DNA of 64,000 bases. It comes from Sphaerochaetaceae bacterium. Its GTDB lineage: Bacteria > Spirochaetota > Spirochaetia > Sphaerochaetales > Sphaerochaetaceae. The stretch lies in assembly GCA_028532765.1 (NCBI GenBank), contig JAQQAR010000062.1:1-64000 (forward strand). Direction: 5' to 3'. A model generated the notes under the pieces. The model saw nothing but the letters and a program-made list of their open reading frames with translations. It made no database searches and was not told where the DNA came from. Shown here one piece after another: positions 43,729 through 50,774 of the stretch; position 1 is the first letter of the stretch, and each line of letters begins with the position of its first letter. The translations under genes and the position numbers were made by a program.

Positions 43729-45103
43729 GATTGTTCCCGGCCACATACTTGTGACTGAACTCCATCTCCTCAAAACGAACAATATTGCTTACGAATGCCA
43801 GTGAGAACACACCAGTCTCACCATTCCTGTTCTTGGCCATGATGATCTTTGTTTCCTGGATGTTGTTCTTCTGACGTTCTTCCTCACTATCGGTACGGTT
43901 TTTGCCGACCTCACGGTGAAGGAGGATGACTACGTCAGCATCCTGCTCGATGGATCCACTCTCTCTCAGGTCACTGAGTTTTGGCTCAACACCGTCTGCC
44001 TGACGCCCTACCTGACTTAGACAGACAATAGGTACATCCAGCTCTCGGGCAAGCTGTTTCAAGTTTCTACTGATGATGGATATCTGTTCATGGCGTGGAA
44101 TGCGAGCATCTGCCTGGGCATCGATCAAGCCGATATAGTCAACAAAGAGAATCTGGACATCATGCTCCAACTTCATTCTTCGCGCTTGTGCCCTAAGCTC
44201 CATAAGCTTCATGTTGGGGGTATCCTGGATATAGAGCTCTGATTCATAGAGCAATCCTGATGCATCAACGATGGCGCTCATCTCACTGTTTTTCAGGGTA
44301 GCCTTACGGATATGGGAAAAATCGACACGACTGTGACCGGTAAGCAAACGTTCCATCAAGCTTGCTGCACTCATTTCCAAAGAGAAGAAACCTACACGGT
44401 ATTTCAGCTTGGTAATCATGTTCAGTGTCATGGAAAGTGCAAATGCAGTTTTTCCTATGGAAGGTCGTGCTCCCACGATGACAAGTTCTTGTTTCTTGAA
44501 CCCACCGGTGATGGAATCCAGAGAAGTATATCCACTATCCAGCCCGTTCTTGGTCCCGTGGGTGCTGCGATACTCGATATCACTGATGGTTTGGGTGATC
44601 AGGTCCTTGATGGACTGATATGCATCACTGCCAGCAGTCTCATTGTTCAGCTTGGAGAGAGTTTGCTCTCCCTCGTCTATGACTTGCTGAATTTCTTGCG
44701 ACTCGTCAAAGGCATTATCCTTGAGCTTTGAGGCAAACAACAAAAGCTTGCGTCTCTGGCTCAATGCCTTCAGAATCTTCGCATAGTAGGCAGCATTTGT
44801 CGTGGTAGGGACATCACTGGTAAGAGTGGAAATATAGGAGAGACCGCCACACTGGTCCACCTGATTTTGACGCTTCAGATATGAACTGAGGGTAATCAGG
44901 TCCAGTGCTTCGGTACTCTCCTGTCTGAATGAAAGGATGGCGGCGAATAATTGCTGGTGGGCGACTTTATAAAAGTCATCCTTGCTCAAGAAATCGGTCA
45001 CTTCTACAAGGACCTTCTCATTGAGCAAGATTGCCCCAAGTACTGCGCGTTCTGCCTCTTCGTTCTGAGGAGGAACGCGCCCCAGCATATTATTCGATGC
45101 CAT
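43718..45103 (-). CDS. dnaB: Replicative DNA helicase
   Basis: Hexameric replication fork helicase of 461 aa. The N-terminal domain (about 10-110, beginning PPQNEEAERAVLGAILL) is followed by a linker and the RecA-like core: Walker A GARPSIGKT (about 212-220), Walker B ILFVDYIGLI (about 322), and GRQADGVEPKLSDLRESGSIEQDAD. It is the last gene of the rpsF-ssb-rpsR-rplI operon, 9 nt after rplI. Confidence 0.97.
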   Translation of the reverse strand: MASNNMLGRVPPQNEEAERAVLGAILLNEKVLVEVTDFLSKDDFYKVAHQQLFAAILSFRQESTEALDLITLSSYLKRQNQVDQCGGLSYISTLTSDVPTTTNAAYYAKILKALSQRRKLLLFASKLKDNAFDESQEIQQVIDEGEQTLSKLNNETAGSDAYQSIKDLITQTISDIEYRSTHGTKNGLDSGYTSLDSITGGFKKQELVIVGARPSIGKTAFALSMTLNMITKLKYRVGFFSLEMSAASLMERLLTGHSRVDFSHIRKATLKNSEMSAIVDASGLLYESELYIQDTPNMKLMELRAQARRMKLEHDVQILFVDYIGLIDAQADARIPRHEQISIISRNLKQLARELDVPIVCLSQVGRQADGVEPKLSDLRESGSIEQDADVVILLHREVGKNRTDSEEERQKNNIQETKIIMAKNRNGETGVFSLAFVSNIVRFEEMEFSHKYVAGNNPNA

Positions 45104-45112
45104 ATCTCTCTC

Positions 45113-45727
45113 TTACTCTTCTACTTTCTCGGCTTCAGCCTCTTCACTGCTAGCTTCTTCTGCATTAGCAGCTTCCTCAACAGCCTCAGCAGCCTTGGCC
45201 TCTTGTGCAGCCTTGACAGCTTCAGCCTTATCAGCCTCAGCCTTTGCCTTAGCTTCTTCAGCCTGACGTCTCTTCAAGGCATTTTCACTTTCAACAACAA
45301 GCTTGACCTCTGCACTCTCGTCCTCATACAAGCGGACACGTACAGAATAGGTACCAACCATCTTGATGGAGTGAGTGGCAACCTCAATCTTCTTGCGTTC
45401 AACTTCGATACCCTGCTTTGCAAGTGCTTCCTGCACCATAGCAGACGTGACAGAACCAAACAGTTTGCCACTCTCGCCTGCTGAGACAACCATGGTAATC
45501 TCAACATTATCAAGCTTCTCTTTCATGCTTGCACTTGCAGCGCGCTTCTCTTCCTTACGCTTTTCGATAGCTGCGGCACGGCTTGCAAAAATGGCCTGAT
45601 TAGTTTTGTTGAACATCACAGCCATGTTGTTTGGAAGCAGATAGTTACGGGCATACCCGTTCTTTACAACTACAACGTCTCCCTCTTCACCGAGGTTGAC
45701 TACATCCTGATTCAGAATAATTTTCAT
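45113..45727 (-). CDS. rplI: 50S ribosomal protein L9 with Ala/Glu-rich tail
   Basis: Ribosomal protein of 204 aa. Residues 1-148 are normal L9: MKIILNQDVVNLGEEGDVVVVKNGYARNYLLP split across the RNA-binding N-domain, then the connecting helix and C-domain. The final about 55 residues are an Ala/Glu/Lys repeat-like tail (EEAKAKAEADKAEAVKAAQEA), absent from most L9. ATG 45727 has GGAG 9 nt upstream; the frame is open for three more codons. Confidence 0.95.
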   Translation of the reverse strand: MKIILNQDVVNLGEEGDVVVVKNGYARNYLLPNNMAVMFNKTNQAIFASRAAAIEKRKEEKRAASASMKEKLDNVEITMVVSAGESGKLFGSVTSAMVQEALAKQGIEVERKKIEVATHSIKMVGTYSVRVRLYEDESAEVKLVVESENALKRRQAEEAKAKAEADKAEAVKAAQEAKAAEAVEEAANAEEASSEEAEAEKVEE

Positions 45728-45739
45728 AGGATACACTCC

Positions 45740-46708
45740 TTACTCATTACGTCTATACATAATCCAAGTCTCCGTTACCCCTAACAAGGGAAGAACAAAG
45801 ACAACCAGTACATTCACCCCAGGTATCAAGAACGCCAAGAGGAACAGTGTGGAGAACAAGCGGGTCGTATTTACAGCAATGCCTTTTCGCAATACTACAT
45901 GTACTACAATCGCCATTCCTTGTACTGCATACAGCACACTACTTGCCAGTGCTGCTTGCAAAGCAAGTGCCCTATACAGGTAGGTTGCTTTTGCCAGGAT
46001 CAACAGTAGGACCAGTGTCCAGGAACCGAGAAACACCCAGAGGGTGACTTCCGGTACCTTCCAACGGGAAACCCGTACATTGAAAGAACCATCGAAACGG
46101 GCTTGGTAGCTCATTGCCATAAAAGACGTGAACCCAACCAATACCATACAGAGCGGAGCCAACATGGCCCCTATTGCCATTACCGACATCCGGTACAAAC
46201 CTTCCAATGCAACACCAGGTGTTTCAAGGGATGGTTGTGTTCCACCAGTTGTCCCTCCGAGGAGCGTACGAAAGGTCTCAAACATTGCTGAGTCTACCCT
46301 CTGGAGCGCCTCGTTAGGTCTTGTAAACCAAATAACCACCACAACCGAAGCAACAATCCCAAACATGGATGATGCCAGATAGCGGTAGAATGTACGCCTG
46401 TCATCCAGAGCAATCCATACTGCACTGGCTACCAAGAGCACAATCGGGATGAACATTCCAATCACAAGCAACAGGCGTCCTTCGGGGCTACTTAAGGCCC
46501 CTTCTGCCCTGAAAAACTCAGTAATCACCAACAAGGCAGCTACCAAGCCAACAGGAAATAACGCTTCCTTACGACTGGAAAACTTCGGTGCGAGAACCAT
46601 CAGAGGGATGGTGAAGAGCAGGTTTCCGATCAACAAGCGAGAGAGCGCATAGCTTACCACTGTCAGGAACAACACCTGTTTCAACATCTTTGTATCTGGC
46701 TGGTTCAT
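45740..46708 (-). CDS. YybS-like (DUF2232) integral membrane protein
   Basis: Membrane protein of 322 aa with about eight hydrophobic helices, resembling the YybS/DUF2232 family, often encoded beside rplI or rpsR in Firmicutes and spirochaetes. Two N-terminal helices carry conserved-looking RLLIGNLLF and LAPKFSSRKEAL. ATG 46708 is preferred, with a GTG four codons upstream as alternative. It lies between rpsR and rplI. Function is unknown. Confidence 0.75.
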   Translation of the reverse strand: MNQPDTKMLKQVLFLTVVSYALSRLLIGNLLFTIPLMVLAPKFSSRKEALFPVGLVAALLVITEFFRAEGALSSPEGRLLLVIGMFIPIVLLVASAVWIALDDRRTFYRYLASSMFGIVASVVVVIWFTRPNEALQRVDSAMFETFRTLLGGTTGGTQPSLETPGVALEGLYRMSVMAIGAMLAPLCMVLVGFTSFMAMSYQARFDGSFNVRVSRWKVPEVTLWVFLGSWTLVLLLILAKATYLYRALALQAALASSVLYAVQGMAIVVHVVLRKGIAVNTTRLFSTLFLLAFLIPGVNVLVVFVLPLLGVTETWIMYRRNE

Positions 46709-46723
46709 GGCACCCAACACAAG

Positions 46724-47008
46724 TTACTTCTTCTCAAACGGAAGGTACGCAAGTACACGTGCCTTCTTGATCTCAGTAGTAACAGCCCTCTGGTGCTTTG
46801 CACAGCAACCGGTGATACGGGCAGGAAGAATCTTGCCACGCTCGGTTATGTAGCGTCGCAGCATATCAGGATTCTTGTAATCGGGAGTAAGGTTCTGGGT
46901 ACAGAACTTGCAAACTTTCTTTCTGAAACTGGGTTTGCGTCCGCCCCCTCTTCTATCTCTTCCGTTTCTTCCGTCATTATTCATGGAATCGTTATCGTCA
47001 TCGCGCAT
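46724..47008 (-). CDS. rpsR: 30S ribosomal protein S18
   Basis: Ribosomal protein of 94 aa. The C-terminal 70 residues are S18: [40 protein letters not shown]. Four Cys/His positions (C-x2-C and CC-x-K-H) make it the zinc-binding C+ form. The N-terminus is longer than usual and rich in Asp, Asn, Arg and Gly. RBS AAGGAG is 9 nt upstream. It partners S6, encoded at the head of the operon. Confidence 0.96.
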   Translation of the reverse strand: MRDDDNDSMNNDGRNGRDRRGGGRKPSFRKKVCKFCTQNLTPDYKNPDMLRRYITERGKILPARITGCCAKHQRAVTTEIKKARVLAYLPFEKK

Positions 47009-47051
47009 TATATGTTTCTCCTTGCAACATCATCTGCCAATAGGCAGAGTC

Positions 47052-47537
47052 TTAGAATGGGATCTGGTCATCGTCAAACTGCTCAGGACCGCCGATATCC
47101 AAGGGAGAGGCGGGAGCCTGGGGAGCAGGTCGTGACCCGTATGACCCCTGGTTTCTCATCTGTGGTTGTTCACTCTGACGAGAGGTGTTTCTACCATCTG
47201 TAGAACCGGGACTCGAGAGGAGCTGCAACGAATTCACGGCAATCTCAACCCGACTCCGACTTTGGCCGTCTTGTTCCCATCGGTTCTGCCTAAGCTCACC
47301 GATAATGGAAACCTGCCTTCCCTTCTCCAGATATTGGTTGAGGGATTCGGCACTCTTGCCAAACATCGCGCAGTCGAAAAAGTTGGCTTCGTCCTCCCAT
47401 TTATTGTCACCCGACCTCTTTCTCCGGTTGACTGCTATGGAAAAACGACAGATTGCCATACCACCATTTGAATAGCGAAGCTCGCTATCTCTGGTAAGAC
47501 GGCCCACCAATGCGACTACATTCAGGTCATTTGCCAT
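47052..47537 (-). CDS. ssb: Single-stranded DNA-binding protein
   Basis: OB-fold protein of 161 aa. The fold starts NVVALVGRLTRDSELRY (about 5-21) with FSIAVNR and WEDEANFFDC strands. A Gly/Gln/Pro-rich linker follows (about 110-150), and the acidic tip FDDDQIPF at the end recruits partner proteins. GGGAG precedes the ATG. It sits between rpsF and rpsR, as in most bacteria. Confidence 0.97.
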   Translation of the reverse strand: MANDLNVVALVGRLTRDSELRYSNGGMAICRFSIAVNRRKRSGDNKWEDEANFFDCAMFGKSAESLNQYLEKGRQVSIIGELRQNRWEQDGQSRSRVEIAVNSLQLLSSPGSTDGRNTSRQSEQPQMRNQGSYGSRPAPQAPASPLDIGGPEQFDDDQIPF

Positions 47538-47562
47538 GGTTTTGCTCCCATTCTCTTTTTTT

Positions 47563-47844
47563 TTACTTCTCAGGGTTTACGAACAAGAACTTCAAGATGT
47601 TCGGGTTCAACAAGAACTTTTGCTCGAAGCCAAGGATGCTACTGGGGTCTGCCTTCATTTCGAAGTAGACATAGTGTCCCTTTTCCTGCTTCTTGATATC
47701 ATAGGCCATATATTTGACGCCCATGTCATCCTGCTTGGTAATTTCTACGTCAGCAGCTGCAAATGTGCTGGTCACGAATTCCAAACCAGCCTGTGTGTTA
47801 TCTTCGTTTGCATTGAAAATAACAGTGAACTCATAATTTCTCAT
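47563..47844 (-). CDS. rpsF: 30S ribosomal protein S6
   Basis: Ribosomal protein of 93 aa beginning MRNYEFTVIFNANEDNTQ, the S6 N-terminal strand, and with MAYDIKKQEKGHYVYFEM for the central part. It lacks any long acidic tail. AGGAGG lies 5 nt before the ATG. It heads the operon ending in dnaB and has a structured leader. Confidence 0.96.
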   Translation of the reverse strand: MRNYEFTVIFNANEDNTQAGLEFVTSTFAAADVEITKQDDMGVKYMAYDIKKQEKGHYVYFEMKADPSSILGFEQKFLLNPNILKFLFVNPEK

Positions 47845-47860
47845 GGTTCCTCCTTACGGA

Positions 47861-47891
47861 CTTTATGATCCGCCCTCAAGAGCGGATAAAG
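47861..47891 (-). promoter_or_regulatory. Candidate S6:S18-binding leader hairpin
   Basis: In the rpsF leader, CTTTAT and ATAAAG form a 6-bp stem continued by CCGC/GCGG, with a 3-nt ATC bulge and an 8-nt loop. Many bacteria regulate rpsF by S6:S18 binding to a leader hairpin with exposed CCG-type bases. Placement fits; the motif match itself is my inference. Confidence 0.4.
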
Positions 47892-47903
47892 AGGTGTCTG
47901 CAT

Positions 47904-47933
47904 ACCCTACCATACATTGTATGGATTGGTCAA
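47904..47933 (-). promoter_or_regulatory. rpsF operon promoter with embedded palindrome
   Basis: On the minus strand, TTGACC (47933-47928), 18-nt spacer and TAGGGT (47909-47904). The perfect palindrome CCATAC-ATT-GTATGG (47910-47924) fills most of the spacer, so a bound protein could block the promoter. Confidence 0.5.
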
Positions 47934-47982
47934 CAAATCTCATTCTGTCATCAAGCTTTATATCAGCTTAAGACTTCCATAG

Positions 47983-48010
47983 AAAAACCGCCGGAGCGAC
48001 CGACGGTTTT
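47983..48010 (-). terminator. Terminator of the bS22-like gene
   Basis: A 9-bp stem with one G.T pair (47986-47994 with 48000-48008) and five T on the minus strand after it. Four T also follow on the plus side. It separates the small gene from the rpsF operon promoter. Confidence 0.8.
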
Positions 48011-48045
48011 GTACATTGTACGAAGTATAAGTCTACTTGAACAGA

Positions 48046-48135
48046 CTATTTATTCTTATGTCTATTCTTTCTGAGCTTCTTCTTTCTCTTATGAGTAGCA
48101 ATCTTATGCTTCTTTCTTTTTCTTCCACAAGGCAC
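48046..48135 (-). CDS. bS22/mS38-like small basic ribosomal protein (AURKAIP1/COX24 type)
   Basis: A 29-residue protein starting at GTG 48135: it begins VPCGRKRKKHKIATHKRK and ends KKKLRKNRHKNK, about 60% Lys, Arg and His. It matches the small AURKAIP1/COX24-domain proteins, homologues of mycobacterial bS22 and mitochondrial mS38, which lie near the decoding region of the small subunit. AAGGAG is 7 nt upstream, a good promoter starts 73 nt before, and a terminator follows 36 nt after the stop, so it is a complete single-gene unit. It is usually missed because of its length and non-ATG start. Confidence 0.85.
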   Translation of the reverse strand: MPCGRKRKKHKIATHKRKKKLRKNRHKNK

Positions 48136-48207
48136 TATAGCGCTCCTTACCAACCGTCTCTATTTTCGGTAGAGCCCGAATACGACTGGTTTTGTAATTA
48201 CCGGTCT

Positions 48208-48236
48208 ATTATGCAGGGAAGATAAATCAACGTCAA
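48208..48236 (-). promoter_or_regulatory. Promoter of the bS22-like gene
   Basis: On the minus strand, TTGACG (48236-48231), 17-nt spacer and CATAAT (48213-48208). Predicted leader is about 65 nt. Confidence 0.7.
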
Positions 48237-48247
48237 TAGGGTACTTG

Positions 48248-48280
48248 GGAAATTTCAAGTATCCACTTATGTGAAATTCC
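48248..48280. repeat. Imperfect inverted repeat upstream of murD
   Basis: GGAAATTTCA and TGAAATTCC form an inverted repeat with one bulged base and a 14-nt gap. It lies between the two divergent transcription units; role unknown. The rest of 48237-48352 shows only a weak TATAGA near 48329. Confidence 0.3.
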
Positions 48281-48352
48281 TGCGCTTTCAGTTGCGTTTC
48301 ACTTGCTCTAATTGCACTTTCTTTTTACTATAGAGTCATCCGGGGGTGGCAC

Positions 48353-49678
48353 ATGAAGGTACTTATCTTCGGCCTTGGAATGCATGGTGGCGGTTTTGCA
48401 GCAGCCTCATACTTCCTCGACCATGGAGATGAAGTAAGAATTACAGATCTGAAGGGAACCAGTGATCTCGGTTATGAGATGGAAGATCTCAACCAACGAG
48501 GGGCACTGTGCATCTCCGGGCCACATCGAGCAGAAGATTTTCTGTGGGCTGACATTGTCGTCAAAAACCCAGCCATCCCCCCAAACCACCCCATGCTCAG
48601 ATATGCTCGCATGGTAGTCAATGACTTTGCCTGGCTGTTCAGCTCCCCTTGGTGTGAACAGGTAAAGATCATAGGCATCACAGGAACCAAAGGAAAAACC
48701 ACAACCAGTGCAGCTGTTGCCCATGTACTGCAGGAGTATGGGTATGAGGCAATGCAGTGTGGAAATATGGGGATCAGCGGATTCAGTATACTCAGAGAGT
48801 GGGAAAGACGGAACGAGCAAGGAAGAGCACTTCCCGAATTCCTTGTTTGCGAATTCTCATCTTGGCAAATTCGGGACACGGTACAGGCAATGCACGGACA
48901 GCTACCGATGATGGAGCTCTGTGCACTTACCAACTTCTATCCTGATCATCTGAACTCCTATGAATCCATAGAGCGCTATCTTGAGGATAAACTGCAACTG
49001 TTCACCAGAAACATCAAAATGGCGGTCATCCCTGATGTGATGCTGGGCAGGATAAGAACCCAGACCCACTTGGACAAACGACATATCCGTGGAATTGACA
49101 GAGCAAGCGCCAAGGTACTTGAAGAACAACCACATCTCAGGAGTGCCTATGCCATTCTGCTTGCATTGGGATTCAAATATAAAAGTATTCTTAAGGCCCT
49201 GCAGAGTTTCCAAGGAGTTCCTCACCGAATCGAACAATTGGGTATGCTTGGCAATATCCTGTTTGTCAATGACAGTGCAGCAACAATTCCCGAGGCAGTG
49301 CACTTCTCCTATGCTAAGTTCAGAACCATGGCCGTACACCTGATCTGCGGCGGTACAGACAAGAATCTCAAAGCTGAAGGAATGCTCGAGGAACTACTGC
49401 ATGCAAGCAGTCTCTCCCTGCTCGATGGAAGTTTTACCAGAGGCAAGCTTATTCCTCTGCTTGAGAAGCACCATATCCCATATTACGGTCCCTTCAAGTC
49501 AATGGGAGATGCCCTCCAGCAGAGTTATGAGATGGCCCGAGTGAAGGAACAGGAGTTGCCGAATCTGGTACAGGCAATTCTTCTCTCACCTGGGAGTGCT
49601 TCCTTCGAATTGTTCGCCAATGAGTTCGACCGTGGAAACCAGTTCAAGAACTTGGTAGGGCTTCTGCTTGGCTCTTGA
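48353..49678 (+). CDS. murD: UDP-N-acetylmuramoyl-L-alanine--D-glutamate ligase
   Basis: Cytosolic peptidoglycan-precursor ligase of 441 aa. N-terminal Rossmann-like domain starts MKVLIFGLGMHGGG; the ATP loop is GITGTKGKTTTSA (about 104-116); NFYPDHLNSY (about 196-205) carries the Mg-binding His region, and GGTDKN is near residue 330. The C-terminal domain ends with LSPGSASFELFANEFDRG, a MurD hallmark. Its 3' end overlaps the convergent FemAB-like gene by 35 nt. Confidence 0.92.
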   Translation: MKVLIFGLGMHGGGFAAASYFLDHGDEVRITDLKGTSDLGYEMEDLNQRGALCISGPHRAEDFLWADIVVKNPAIPPNHPMLRYARMVVNDFAWLFSSPWCEQVKIIGITGTKGKTTTSAAVAHVLQEYGYEAMQCGNMGISGFSILREWERRNEQGRALPEFLVCEFSSWQIRDTVQAMHGQLPMMELCALTNFYPDHLNSYESIERYLEDKLQLFTRNIKMAVIPDVMLGRIRTQTHLDKRHIRGIDRASAKVLEEQPHLRSAYAILLALGFKYKSILKALQSFQGVPHRIEQLGMLGNILFVNDSAATIPEAVHFSYAKFRTMAVHLICGGTDKNLKAEGMLEELLHASSLSLLDGSFTRGKLIPLLEKHHIPYYGPFKSMGDALQQSYEMARVKEQELPNLVQAILLSPGSASFELFANEFDRGNQFKNLVGLLLGS

Positions 49679-50693
49679 TACTCCTTCTTGAGCGAAACCG
49701 TATCGTTTCAAAGAACATGTAACAATGCCAGGCTAGCCGATTGTAGAGATAATCGGTTGAAGGAGAGCGGTAATACGGTTGTCCTCCAAATGAGCGTTTG
49801 AATATCTCCAATCCGGCAAGATGGCTCGCCCTCCCCCTAGGCCCAGGGATTCCATACAAGTCATAGACATCACACTTTCTCTCACAAGCCATCCTGATCG
49901 CAAAATCCTGCAATATATAGGAACAGGAAATGCCGTCAAAGCGCAAGGAAGCCCCATAAAGATAGAGTGCTTCAGATGGACTGAACAGTACGATGATCCC
50001 CCCGACAATTTTCTTACCTTCATAAGCCAACAAAAGCTGAGAGGTGAACATACTCTCATCAGGGGAAAGCATCATCAAAGAGCGAAGATATTTTTTTGAC
50101 CTAGGACTGAACCCATCCCTTCGTGCAGTTTCCAAATACACATCATACCAAGCAAGAAAGGATGCCTCGTCCCCATCATGCACCCGCACCTGGAAAGCTT
50201 GGTCTGCTTTTCTGAGTGCACGCTTGGCCCTCTCCCGGTACCCCAGTGTTACGGCATGATACCCCCACCTGAGGTCTATCCTGACAGTACCTTCAGGTTG
50301 CACACTCTGCTCCAATGTCCTGAGCCTTTTTGTCTCAAAGGTCATGACATTCTGATCATTCACCTCTTCAAATGGTAGGTCATAGCGGAGTGCAAACACA
50401 CCTTTTGGAAGAAGTTTCCGTATCTGTTTGGCCAAATCCTCCAAGAATACACCCACTTGACTGAGCTTCAGAGAGGAAAGAGGAGGTCCAAAGGGGATGT
50501 ATGCGAGAGAACAGAAAGGAGCCATCCGTTTTACGAGCACAAGCAGTGTAAAAGCTGAGCTCTCCATCTCAACTGAGAATGCATAGCTCTTCCACCCGGA
50601 GTGCTGTTTCACCTCAGCCCAGTAGTTGCTTTGGAACACTGTACTGCTCGGTGAAAGATCACTGGTTGCTATTCTCTGGATATGCATGCTCAT
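49644..50693 (-). CDS. FemAB-like peptidoglycan bridge aminoacyltransferase
   Basis: Protein of 349 aa with two GNAT-like halves, as in FemX/FemA/FmhB ligases that add amino acids to lipid II from aminoacyl-tRNA. Recognisable parts are FQSNYWAEVKQHSGW near residue 20, RDGFSPRSKKYL (about 190), and the late YDLYGIPGPRG...GLEIFKRSFGG segment (about 275-305). It lacks the long coiled-coil arm of staphylococcal FemA. GGGGAG precedes ATG 50693. The added residue cannot be read. Overlap with murD suggests a shared cell-wall role. Confidence 0.8.
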   Translation of the reverse strand: MSMHIQRIATSDLSPSSTVFQSNYWAEVKQHSGWKSYAFSVEMESSAFTLLVLVKRMAPFCSLAYIPFGPPLSSLKLSQVGVFLEDLAKQIRKLLPKGVFALRYDLPFEEVNDQNVMTFETKRLRTLEQSVQPEGTVRIDLRWGYHAVTLGYRERAKRALRKADQAFQVRVHDGDEASFLAWYDVYLETARRDGFSPRSKKYLRSLMMLSPDESMFTSQLLLAYEGKKIVGGIIVLFSPSEALYLYGASLRFDGISCSYILQDFAIRMACERKCDVYDLYGIPGPRGRASHLAGLEIFKRSFGGQPYYRSPSTDYLYNRLAWHCYMFFETIRFRSRRSIKSQAEALPSS

Positions 50694-50718
50694 GCTTCTC
50701 TCCCCTTTAAAACATATC

Positions 50719-50738
50719 TGGGGGCCAATTGGCCCCCA
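50719..50738 (-). terminator. GC-rich hairpin between metG and the FemAB-like gene
   Basis: A perfect 8-bp palindrome TGGGGGCC-AATT-GGCCCCCA. On the minus strand a short TTTT follows 7 nt later, so it may end metG transcripts partially and lower FemAB-like expression. Confidence 0.5.
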
Positions 50739-50774
50739 AAATCCTCATCTACATAAGAAGACTACTGGCAAGGG

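Noticed and set aside
48037..48225. 62-codon plus-strand frame over the bS22-like gene
   Set aside because: Hydrophobic product is the expected complement of a Lys/Arg-rich gene; the minus strand has the RBS, promoter and terminator.
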